Shown piece by piece: positions 10,201 through 20,722 of a DNA stretch of 64,000 bases. The position numbers and the translations under genes are program-made. Below the pieces are notes generated by a model that did not search any database, was not told the DNA's origin, and saw nothing but the letters and a program-made list of their open reading frames with translations. Within the stretch, counting starts at the first letter, position 1; each line of letters opens with the position of its first letter. The DNA is from Microcebus murinus (taxonomy: Eukaryota; Chordata; Mammalia; Primates; Cheirogaleidae), in assembly GCF_040939455.1 (NCBI RefSeq), contig NC_134104.1:9509501-9573500 (forward strand). The letters are read 5' to 3'.

Positions 10201-12269
10201 TGCAGAACTGAGGTCTGTTTCTCTCTGGACCATTTCTCTTGGGCGTAAATAAGTAGGTTTCTGGAAAGGCAAAGTGGTCCGGGGTGTGCAGAGAGATTGC
10301 ATTCAAAATATTTAACAGCTCACCTGCCACAGTCCAGCCAACAGGGACAAATAGTTGATTGTAAAACCACCAGTTGCCTCCATAGGAATTCCAGATAAAA
10401 TGCAGGACCTCCAGGAACTTTGAATTTTAGACAAACAGCAAATAATTATTTAGTGTAAGGACATACGCTAAAAAACGTGTATGTGTGTAGCCAGGAGACG
10501 TGGGCTTCCAGTGTGATGGCAGATACATAAGGACACCAACCGTTGGGAACAGTTCACTCAACTTGCTAAGCCTTGGAAGCTGATTTCCTGTGAAAATGTA
10601 AAAGTTTAACGGGACACTGTTGACCGAGAGTCAGTGCCTAAAAGTGATTTGTTTTAGTCTCAAATAACTTGAACATCTGTGGTTGGAGCAAGAATCTCAC
10701 CTCTAGTTTGTCCTCCTGTCCTGCATCTTACTGCAATTCCTGTGTGGTCTTTAGGATTTAATTTTTATGATTAGTGAGTTGTACCCCTAGCTAATACCAT
10801 CCTCTTAGCGGAAGGCCAAAAACAATGCAAGTTTAAAAAAATGGTTAAGGTAAAACAACAGCATTACTAAAATATAAGTTTATGTTAAAACAAAGTCTGC
10901 ACTGATCATAATAGTATTGTTTACATCAAATATTAATATAATATTTATAATATGATATTATTTAATATTAAATATATAGAAAAACAATCCAAATGCCCCC
11001 AAATAAGGAAGTTTTCCTGAATTGTGGGCTTGTGGTTAATTTTCCTTTTCTTCATACATATCTACATTTTGAACTTTTCTATAGTGAACATATGTGGCCT
11101 TTTATAATCAAAAAAAAAAAAAACTTCTAAAGTTTGCTAACAACCCAGTGACATGACAATCTACAGAAAGATCAGAAAGACAGATGACAGGAGCAATAAG
11201 GCTAAAACCAAACCTTCCTTCTGAGGAGAAGCTACATTTATGGAAAAATGTAACAGTTACACTCAGACTAAAAATGCCAACAACGACTCATTATAGAGTG
11301 GAAATAATCAGTCAACCAACCCATGTTTTGTCTACATGACATAAATAACTGTTTGGGTTGGTTTGGGCTTGTTTTTTTTTTTTTCTTTTTTTCCATTCCA
11401 TTGGCCAATTTGGGCATACTGTTGTTAACAGAATATTTGATTGACTTAGACTCTTTTCTAAACTCCAATGTAGTGCGATGTTTAGCTTGAAATTTACTAT
11501 GAATGTGCTTGAATCTCCACCAGTATGACACCCACAGCAGCAAACAGCACCAACTTCATGACTGCCCTAATCCTCTCCGACTGCATTCTGTGCGCATGCA
11601 TCTGACCTAACAGGTAAAACGCCCGGGTGTTTTCTCTACTAGAGCCATGTCACATGGCAAAGGCATGTTGTCTGCTCCTTGAGAACATTTGTTTGTAAAA
11701 GGGGTAAGAGTTTTTTAATATATATGCAAAAAATGATAATGAAATGTGTCTGGCCTGAACGTAATCAAACGAGATTCCATCTAGTTTCAACAATTCAGTG
11801 CGCCAGCGCTGAAGACATTTTTACCGTAACTCATATTTTCAGCCCTGTGAAGTTGCCGCCCACACAGGAAATGACTTGGAACAGGTGGTCCACGGAGCTT
11901 GCTGGTCTTGTCTGGCTCCACGGGTAATGCTTGTGGGCTCCTGAGTCACTGAATAATTATGAGCCTGAACAAAAGGCTCTCAGATAAGCCCTAAGTCAGG
12001 ACCCAGAGAAAGGCAAGGTGAAGAAGATGATTGTCACAGCGTGCTAAACTGTTCGAGCTGAGCTGATGAATGAGGCTCCTTGGGAAACAATGCCGCCTTG
12101 GTTTGTGCTCCTGCTGGCTTCTCCCGACAAGAAAGCACAGGTGAGGGGAGGGGCATGGCACACCTTGGATTTTAATGAACTTAAGCGCATTAGGAAACAT
12201 CGTCTTTAGAGTCAGTGCTCAAAGAGGCAAGGAGCTATATCCTTCCCTGGCTATACACACTGTGTCTCC
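10201..12269. other. Intergenic stretch of about 2 kb, no gene seen
   Basis: It includes an AT-rich patch at 10917-10985 and a 14-base A run near 11108. The A run follows a CTTTTCTATAGTGAACATAT-type block resembling the end of an old retroposon. The part 11530-12010 retains several CpGs, for example GCGCCAGCGCT near 11800. I recognise no exon. Confidence 0.4.
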
Positions 12270-12365
12270 TTTGATCCCTTCCCAGACTGGGAGGGGATGA
12301 CAAAATTCTTCCCATTTCACAGATGAAAGAATGGAGGCTTACAAGCTCAGATACTTAGCTTTATC
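12270..12365 (-). mobile_element. MIR SINE fragment
   Basis: TTCCCATTTCACAGATGAAAGAATGGAGGC is the antisense of the MIR segment around 'CCTCAGTTTCCTCATCTGTAAAATGGG'. Confidence 0.7.
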
Positions 12366-12388
12366 TTTTAGTAAGGGCAAATGGACAG

Positions 12389-12917
12389 TGCTATGGGTTG
12401 AATTATGTTCCCCCCACCAAAAAAAATGCATGCTGACATCTTAAACCCCAGTCCCCTCAGAATGCATCCTTATTTGGAAATAGGTTCTGGTTTGTGGTAT
12501 GAAAAAGAAAAGAAAAAGAAAAAAAGTGGAAATAGGGTCATTGCAGTGTAATTATTTAAGATGAGGTCATACTGGAGTAAGGTGGACCTCTAATCCGATA
12601 TTAGGATTGTCCTTATGAAAAAGAATGCATGGAAGAGACAGAGACCCAGGGAGAAGGCCCCACGATGAGGGAGAATTGGAATGACGAATCTACAAGCCGA
12701 GGAATGCCAAATATTGCTGGAAACCACCAGAAGTTGGGAGAGAGGCAAGGAAAGGTTCCCTCCTGCAAATTTCAGGCTTTCAGAGGGAGCGTGGCCCTTA
12801 CCCACAACTTGACTTCAGACTTCTAACCTGTGGAACTGGGAGACAATAACTTTCTATTGTTTTAAGCACCCCAGTCTGTAGAACTTTGTCACGGCAGTTC
12901 CAGAAAACCAATAGACA
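12389..12917 (+). mobile_element. ERVL-MaLR LTR (MLT1-type), near full length
   Basis: The LTR runs from TGCTATGGGTTGAATTATGT to a terminal CA near 12917. Inside are ATCCTTATTTGGAAATAGG, GATGAGGTCATACTGGAGTA, AACCACCAGAAGTTGGGAG, a polyadenylation-side block AACTTTCTATTGTTTTAAGC and the closing GGCAGTTCCAGAAAACC. A GAAAA-rich simple repeat (12500-12528) interrupts it, and part of the LTR (GGAAATAGG) appears on both sides of that interruption, as if locally duplicated. It is a solo LTR with no internal retroviral sequence. LTR subfamily not resolved. Confidence 0.85.
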
Positions 12918-14104
12918 TGGGAACTAAAGTTTATTAAGGGCCTGGTATGTAAATCTTCACATGAAACTTCATCAGCTATACAAAAGAGGTAACTGCTAAC
13001 TCGAATATGTGATGCAAATAAAAATAATGTAAATGGATAAGGTACAGCTGAGAGGTACAAATCAGAGTAAGTGGCTCTGTTTAAAAAAGGCAGAGAAATG
13101 AGAAAGTAAAGGGTCTTTGTGCAAATTCTAGAATACCCTCTTCATTGTAGTGAGTTAGACTCTAGGAAGAAAAACCCAAGTGAGAACCCCCATCTAACTG
13201 CGAGATCAGAGGGAGTGTCTATAAGACCGCGTTCATTTCCGACACCAATTGCAAGTTCACCCATGAACTTGATTCTCAGAAACACCCTCAGTTTCAATAA
13301 TTCACTCTAAGGACCACAGAGCTCCCTGAAAGCTGCTCCACTGATGATTGAAGTCTGTTACAGGGGCGAATACAAGCACAGACCAGAACCAAGAGCGTGC
13401 CAGATGCAGAACTTGCACCACCGTCCTCTCCCTGTGAAGCCACGACAGTGTCACTTCCCCAGCACGGATGTGTGACGACACACCCAACAGGGAGACCCAC
13501 TCCATGCCCAGCGTCTTTGCTGGGGCTCTCTGGCCACGCAGGGGTAGCTGGCTGCCCACGTAGCCGGGCTCAGTTTCCCTCGGGAGATCCAGCTGGTACC
13601 ACGTGACCTGACGGGGCTCAGAGCCCGATCCCCAATCACCTGTTACTGCCCGGCTGGTCCCAGGCCCCCAAGCAAGCAAAGCCACTCTCATCAGGGGCAG
13701 CCATTCCAAAGGCACAGAGATCATGTCCCAGAAGTGGAGGGCAAAGGCCAGACCTCTCCTGGAGCAAGTCCGAATTCTTTACTGGACCTTAGGTTAGACA
13801 CAGACCTTCATTTTTTCCACCTGATCCCACTCTGCATGTGCTCGCTGGGCCGCTGTGTCCAGGAGCAAGACCAGGCTAGGCCCAAGAAAAGCAAGAAAGG
13901 CCCAGGTCTTGGCCTGGTCAACGGGGATGGACACGGGACAGTGGGATGGGGTCTCAGAGAGAGTGAGGAGAGATCAGCCCTGCAGCGGGAACCCCAGGAT
14001 GAAGGTCAGAGCCTGTGACCCTGCAGCTATCCCTGCGCCAGAGACACAGGTGGATGGTAGCCTTCCCACGGCCCAAGTGTGGCAGGGGGCGTGCATTTCG
14101 TCTT
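12918..14104. other. Intergenic stretch; GC-richer part 13300-14100
   Basis: No known repeat. Between 13300 and 14100 the base composition rises and several overlapping open frames appear, the longest on the minus strand at 13302-13724. They lack any domain that I know and are most likely chance frames. Confidence 0.4.
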
Positions 14105-14471
14105 TGTGCTTCTGTGTGTTTTTTAATTTTTTTTTTATTTTGAGACAGAGTCTCACTCTGTTGCCTGGGCTAGAGTGCTGTGGCATCAGCCTAGCTCACA
14201 GCAACCTCAAACTCCTGGGCTCAAGTAATCCTCCTGCCTCAGCCTCCCAAGCAGCTGGGACTACAGGCATGCGCCACCATGCCCGGCTAATTTTTTTTTT
14301 TCTATATATTTTTAGTTGGCCAATTAATGTCTTTCTATTTTTAGTAGAGATGGGGTCTTGCTCTTGCTCAGGCTGGTCTCGAACTCCTGACCTAGAGCGA
14401 TCCTCCCACCTCGGCCTCCCAGAGTGCTAGGATTACAGGCGTGAGCCACTGAGCCCAGCCTGTGCTTCTGT
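14105..14471 (-). mobile_element. Lemur-lineage Alu, full length, with 11-bp target duplication
   Basis: The minus-strand Alu body is 14116-14460. It is flanked by TGTGCTTCTGT at 14105-14115 and 14461-14471, which fixes both ends exactly. The right-arm insertion containing TTGGCCAATTAAT and CTTTCTATTTTTAG, and GAGTGCTGTGGCATCAGCCT in place of the anthropoid form, are features of the lemur Alu lineage. It is the least diverged Alu here and so probably the youngest. Confidence 0.97.
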
Positions 14472-16189
14472 TTTTATGCCCAAACACAGTGCACGTGCCC
14501 TTCCTGAGAAGCTGACTTCCATAACTAAAGTAATTCAAAGGGGCAGCAGGAAGTACTCCTTCCGGTGGCATTTATTCGTACATTCTTCCTTCTGGTTCTA
14601 GAATCGGTGCCCGCTCCCTTTTCTGGAAGTTCAGAGTGTTTGTAGAAAGCAGCTGCTGCTTTTCTGCCCATAGGAGCATTCCTGCATCTGTCTAATTTCT
14701 TACATTTTACCACCAAACAGTATACGTTATTTCTACATTTTCATGCAGCGTGCAAACATTTGTTGAGCATTTAAGATATCCTTACAATGTAGACAAAAAA
14801 TAGAGTGAGAGAAAAAGTTTGCCTGAGCAACGCTCCTATCCCAGCTGCTTGGTGAAAGGGGCTTTCTGTCCTCCGTGCACTTTTCATGCAAAATGTGCTT
14901 CAGGCAAAGGGGCAATTTTAGAAAGGAAAACCAAAAAAGAAATAGAAAGAAAACAGGAAATTAGTTGTAATCATTTACAGCCAATTTGAACTTTGTTTTT
15001 CCCCCCTACAACTTTGCAGGATTTAAAAGATACATTGCATGGTAAATGACTGAAATAAAAATGTGCTTTAATGAAACTCTATCCACAACCTACCTGCAAC
15101 TGCAAATGGAGTTGAAGTTATCGGAATGATTTCCAAGGATGCATGAGACCTACAGGATGGAATAAATATGTTTCAAATCTTGAGTTTTGACCCATCATTT
15201 GAAATTCATTTTCTCTGACTTTTCCATACGCCATGCCAAAGAAAATAAAGAAACCAGCCCTGGTCCCAGCGCATGCCTCGCCTCCTCACCCACCAGGCGT
15301 ACCCGCTTTCTGACGCTGCCCTGTGGATTCAGATGAAATGCATAGCAAGTCGTCCTGGCGTATGGTTTTCATTGACAAGAGCAGAAAATTAGCATCACCT
15401 TCGGCCAGATTCTGCCTCGTATTCCATAATGCATTAGGGGGTCCCTTTCTGATTTTACTTTGTATGTTGGCTTGATAGCGCAGTTTCCCTGAACTTCAAA
15501 GGTTGTTCTCTGCCTGAATAACTCATCCAAGCTTGGAATATAAGAAATGGGCCTTCATTCTAAATGGGAATTTACCCGCCAACCCTATAAGGGTATTGAA
15601 AGGCAAAAAGTCCTTAATAATGGAGTGAAATAAAATAAAGCCTTAATAAGACTTGCAGTGCGAAAATGCTTCCTTTAATTTAGAAAACTAGAGATGTGGC
15701 CACATCCTTACCCGATGACTAATTATCATGGGCCTCCCGACGTGAGCACTGCAAACCCTGGTACTCAGAGCTAGCTGTGGATTTTTGCTTCTAATCCATA
15801 AAGGGCATCAGCGGGATTGGGGCTTTGCACAGTGTGTTTGTGCTTTTCCAGTTTTACCCAGATCCTTTATGGTATATTAACATCAATGCGTAATGTCAAC
15901 ATTTGGGAAAAGTTCGTGACTGACGGGGCTGAAAAGGCCTATTTCTCCAACAGCCTGTTTCTATAATCGAAGTCATTCTTCAAGACTCAGACCACCATAT
16001 GCTTCCACTTTTTTCTCCCCCTGTTTTATCAAGGGACCTCGGCACATTGGATTTCAGTATAAATTTCAAATATATGAAGACAGTTCCAAAAACTCAAGCC
16101 AGCTCACCCCTGGCTCCTTGTGCACCCCTCTTGTGAGGGTCTACGGAGGCCTTGGACTCCGCTCAGCTGCGGTTGGGGTCAGCCCTCAT
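14472..16189. other. Repeat-free stretch of 1.7 kb, candidate conserved noncoding sequence
   Basis: I see no interspersed repeat over more than 1.7 kb, which is unusual in this window. Local features include AT-rich blocks with homeodomain-type cores (GACTAATTATCATGG near 15716 and CCTTAATAATGG near 15612) and isolated retained CpGs (ATGCGTAATGTC near 15888). There is no long open frame. Regulatory function is inference only. Confidence 0.4.
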
Positions 16190-16325
16190 AACAGTAATCA
16201 CCGAGGTTTACTGAGCGGTTGCTGCATGCCGGGCACTGTGCAAAGTGCTTTATGTGTGTTAGGATAGTTAGTCCTCCCAAGAACTCAGTAACAGAAAGAT
16301 GAGAAAACCACGGCAGTGAGACAGG
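16190..16325 (-). mobile_element. MIR SINE
   Basis: GAGGTTTACTGAGCGGTTGC, GCCGGGCACTGTGCAAAGTG and a following GAGAAAACCACGG block are the antisense tail and middle of MIR. Confidence 0.8.
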
Positions 16326-17318
16326 GTACCTAAGGGCGAGATGCCTTCTCCCACTCCCTACGTCACTCTAAGCCCTCAGCTGGCAGGGAAGGGAGTCCTT
16401 TTCCTGAGCTGGGGTCCGTCATCGTCATTGTAAAATGCATTTGACCTGCAGCGAATTCCTTCCCAGCCCCACCCATCCAGGTGACAGAGAAATAACCCAA
16501 TACAGTAAATATTTATTATGCACATGTGATTTATGAAACATGGACTATTATGATGGGCGCAAAACCGCTCAAAGCTCCCTGCCCTGAGGCTACTCTTACC
16601 ATGACGCACGCATGCGCGGTGCGCACATGCCTAGAAGTTTGATCGGCGGGACTCCTGACACCTCTGCGGTACTCGGAGATCCTGATGTGAAAGAGAATTG
16701 GAAAAAGCCAAAGGAGGATGGGTTGCCTGGCTTAGAAAGGCCTCCAAGGCGTTCCCAAGAGAAAAGAATAAATCCTGAGAACGACAGGAGGCCCTGGAGA
16801 CCGCGATGCAGGAGGGGCTGGGCAAGGAGAGAAGGGGCCTTGGAGAAGAGGCCCGAGGAGGGTCTGGCTCTGTCTTTCCGTGGCCGCGTCCTCCCCTTTT
16901 TGCCTCTTGCAGAGACTCCAGCGAGAACGTACCTGACTCCTCAGTGCTGTCGCAGTCAGAACCGCATCTCTCAGCATTGCATCTCTCAGGACTGATGGTC
17001 ACGTCCGGCCTCGTAGAGTTAGCCTAGGTACTGCCAGGGACACAGGAGGCCACTGACCCTAGAAGGCTGGCAGCCTAATACGCTGCTTAAACAAAACGCT
17101 ACGCAACTTTAACGAAGAGCAAATGCACTGTCAGTTTGAGTCACAATGGCAATGAAAATAGATCAGAACTAGTGTGAGGAATCGATGAACTGGAGACGGC
17201 TCCTGGGTATTTCCTAGAGAGACGGGGAGGGCATGAGTGAGGTCGGGGTCCTGTCCGTGAGTGAGGGGGGCCTGACTCCTTTCTCCTTCCAGGGTAACGA
17301 TCTTGCCCTGTGTCCTAC
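16326..17318. other. Intergenic stretch; GC-rich part 16560-17030
   Basis: The segment 16590-17030 is richer in G+C and carries scattered CpGs and several overlapping open frames on both strands. No frame resembles a known protein, and no splice-bounded exon is evident. Confidence 0.4.
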
Positions 17319-17361
17319 AAAACCCCTCAGTCCTGGGCAAACCCAGACAGCTGGTCACTGA
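17319..17361. repeat. Short repeat shared with 7248-7290
   Basis: AAAACCCCTCAGT, then CCTGGGCAAACCCAGACAGC and TGGTCACTG. See the partner copy near 7.25 kb. Confidence 0.5.
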
Positions 17362-17429
17362 CTCCCACCATTAACCAAGAGCTAAAGGGCCAACTGCTAC
17401 AAATGAGTCCCACCTCAGGTGTGTTCCTT

Positions 17430-17545
17430 ATGCCTCATTTTTAAACAAGAAAACTGAAGATCAGAGGAGTAAAAATATTTGCTCAAGATGACAAAACTAG
17501 CAACGCCTCCAGGTGGGATTTGAATCTAGACCTTAGGATTCCAAC
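17430..17545 (-). mobile_element. MIR SINE fragment
   Basis: AAACAAGAAAACTGAAGATCAGAGG, then GACAAAACTAGCAACG and GTGGGATTTGAATCTAGACC, give the antisense order of MIR blocks. Confidence 0.75.
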
Positions 17546-20529
17546 GTAAAGACACCACATGGTTTTCTGCTATGCGCATTTGAAAGCCTCAAACATTTTC
17601 TCCTTAATTTTTTTTGTTCTATTTCATATTATTTACCTATAAACTTTAGCCACCAGGCCAACTAAGATGTTGTTTGGCAACCCTATCAATTAGTGGTGGG
17701 ATTGCCCTGTTAAAAAGATCGAATACTTTTCATGTAGATTTTGATACAACTGCTTTTTAGAAACCTATGATGTAGATCTAAAATTTACTGGAATAAAAAG
17801 AGTACAGGATTGAGGGTGTAGAAAGGCTTATGGAGGATGCACAATAATGAGTATGAAGAAATTTGTTCCAAAAATAATGTATATTTTTATATAAATATGG
17901 AAAAATCACACCAAATCATTAAACTAAACACCTTATACATGCTCCAGAATGCTAATGCTCACCTTCCTTCAAATTGAAGTCATTTTATAAAAATCTAGAA
18001 AATAATCTCTAAGCAAGTTTATGAAAAAAAATAAAGATACCTGCCATACTCTACTGATGACATGCACCTGTGGAAACCAAATAAGATGAGGAATGCGAAA
18101 ATGCTTTGAAAAATCATAAAGTACCATATTTCTGTAATATGCTATATTAGCTCAATGTAATTATTTTATGTGACACATCAATGTTTTGTTTTAACAATAA
18201 CCTAGAATCATATTACTGAAAGTTATTGTTCAAGTTTTAAAAGGAGGGGGAAGGATGTAGCAATAGAAGGGATTGTGGGATTTGCATCTTCTCCCAACAG
18301 GACAACCCTGTTAAATATGTATGACATGTGATCCCGGAAATAAACTCTTTTTTTCTGACTCCCGTCCACAAAATCACACATTAAATGCCCTGACTTTAGG
18401 AATAGCTATAGAGAAATAAATGTATAAAGAGAGGGTCAGGACAGGTGGTCGGTGAAAATAGGACGAATGGGAAGACAGATGGATAGACAGAAGAATGGAT
18501 GGATGGATGGATGAGAATGGAGCCTGTCCCTTGGGTGGGTAAGATACTGTTCTGATCCTGAGCCATGACTCATTGAGCACATTGTGGTCAGGTTAGTGCT
18601 GTCTGCCCACAGTCTGCTGATATCCAGACCCATCTTCTCTCAGGGAAGCCTGCTTTGTTTCTTGCTTATTTGCATGTATTGCCTTGAAAGAAAACCACCT
18701 CTGGGATATCTGAGTGCCGGCCTCCAACACTTTGTCCCTTAACTCCCTTTGGGAATAATGCCATCAAGCAAGCCTGCTGGGGAGCTAGAAGGTGTGCCCC
18801 TGGCAGTGAACATCCTAGGACCTGCAGCTGCTCAAGGTGGCCACCTCACCTTCTCATCACTTAGATACGTGCCAGTTGTTAACATGATCATTATTACTCT
18901 TAGTGAAAGCCAAGGGACCCATGGTACAGTGAAGTCTGGTCTGTCCTCTAGACCTGGGGCAAACACCACTGATTTCACGGCTCCCCAGGAGGCCCAGCCT
19001 GTGAGCCCTGAAGTTCTTCTTGGAAAGGACTGGCACTTGTCTCCTTGCTAGATGGAGCATGGAATGGCTGCTCAATGTCTGGCCCTGGTGGACAAAGGAC
19101 AAGGCTCTGTTGTGAGCTGAAGTTCTCCAGTGCTCCTGCTGTTGGCAAGTGCTGCCAGTGTGTGCTCCAGAGATGGCTGGGTAGCCAAGTCTATGTCACC
19201 CAGACTTCAAACCAAAGCCAGACTTGCCCGGCTCCAGGCTCTGGCTTGCCCCTCTTCAAGAGACTCCCAACATCCAGACCTGAATGGTGCAGGAGAAACA
19301 CACAACCACAAGTAGAGAAAGAAACCAAATACGATGAAGGGGATCTAGTGGCCCAAGGCCTGCACTTGTCACTGGTGATTGCATTTAAGGCAGAATAAGA
19401 GAAAAACTGAAAAGTAATGAATTTTTCCATGGATTGCAATTATAGCACCAAAAGTGACTTTGGGGAACTAAAAAATGAGGTTTTGATATTAAAAACGTAG
19501 AAAAATAAAAGTGAATTAGTGTTTTGGAAAATAAAAAAAAAGAAAACAGCACCTGTGGAGGGAAAATTTAAAAAACAGTGAAAGAAAGAGAATTAAGATA
19601 TTTCTGTGTAGCTAAGTAAAACTGGTTAGCCTAGTCTATCTGGTACACATTGACTATGTGGGTTTTTGGGTCATTGTCTAGAGTTGTGATTTTCTTACTA
19701 ATGCTTACAAAGGTGAGCCTGAATTCCTGTGAGTAGGAAGTAGAACTTTCCTTGGGCAGGAAGGCCATTTCTGGTTTTAATCTCTGGGGAATGAACAGAG
19801 AAGCAGACAGAAGGCAGGTCCCAAGGAGGTGGGAAAGATGGTACCTTCTCTCTTTCTTGGTCTGGATTTTTAGGCAACCAGGTGGAGTGTGTCTCAGTGT
19901 CAAGACAAAGACACTGCAGGTGGAACACAAGAGAGGGGAAAATGCCAGGTGAGCTTGGGCTTTGCTGGGTCCATGCAAAGGTGTCATGCAAAGGCATTCA
20001 AGTCTTCTTCCCATTTCCTTCACTTGTGATGGTCTCTGTTCACTTTGCTTATCTTGTCTCACAGCTTTTAGTAAAGCCATTCTAAATATTTCAAAACTGC
20101 CTTCAGTGATTGAATGTATTTAATGAATACCAGCAGCCCCTCAGGTCTGTATAGACATGGCAGAAGTAACCAGAAGCTTTCCCACCCCCAACCCTAGCCA
20201 AGCAGATGGGAAATCACAGGAGCTGAATCTCCCCAGAAGGAGGTTCTCTGCTTAGAGGCCAACTGGGCAGTCCTGGATTTATTTTGTTGTTTTCTTTTAT
20301 ACTTTGCTGTATTTGGCCCAGTTTCTGGATAACATATCTTTGGATAGATATTTCCCCTGTGACAGGTGTTTGACACATTGGCTTACTTCAAATCACTATT
20401 TGGAAAAGAACCTATGAAGGCTGCTCTGTAAAGCAGATGTGGGTGACCTACACATGGCTCCTTCACCTCCTATGGGAGGAAGGCCAACGTTCCCTGTGCC
20501 CTGACCTGTTGATCTCCACAACTCTTTCC
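17546..20529. other. Intergenic stretch of about 3 kb, no gene seen
   Basis: Unique AT-rich sequence to about 18480, a (GGAT)n at 18494-18514, then a more balanced part (18700-19420) with several overlapping frames of 80-150 codons on both strands. None resembles a known family, and the frames overlap on both strands as chance frames do. Confidence 0.4.
18494..18514. repeat. (GGAT)n microsatellite
   Basis: About five perfect GGAT units. Confidence 0.9.
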
Positions 20530-20722
20530 TAGAGTCATGAGGGGGTTGGCCAATGAATGGGATTAGCACCCTTATAAAAGGGATCCCAGAGAGCTGTCTT
20601 GTCCTCTTTCCACTGTATGAAGACCCAGCAAGAAGATGGCAATCTGTGAACCAGACATTGAATCTTCTAGCATCATGTTCTTGGACTTCCCAGCCTCCAG
20701 AACTGTGAGAATTGAAGACCTC
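20530..20722 (+). mobile_element. ERVL-MaLR LTR fragment (MLT1-type)
   Basis: GAATGGGATTAGCACCCTTATAAAAGG, CAGAGAGCTGTCTTGTCCTC and TTGGACTTCCCAGCCTCCAG are diagnostic for the MLT1 LTR downstream half. TATAAAAGG is the ancestral LTR TATA box. The upstream half is missing or too worn to see. Confidence 0.82.

Noticed and set aside
13302..13724. 140-codon frame on the minus strand
   Set aside because: No recognisable motif, no splice context, and overlapping frames on the opposite strand are also open.
13855..14430. 191-codon frame
   Set aside because: The second half is translated Alu sequence, and the first half has no known domain.
16612..16995. 127-codon basic frame in GC-rich DNA
   Set aside because: No family resemblance. 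A frame of similar length is open on the other strand, so it is likely a composition effect.
19631..20080. 149-codon frame on the minus strand
   Set aside because: No domain, and no evidence of splicing or conservation from the sequence alone.
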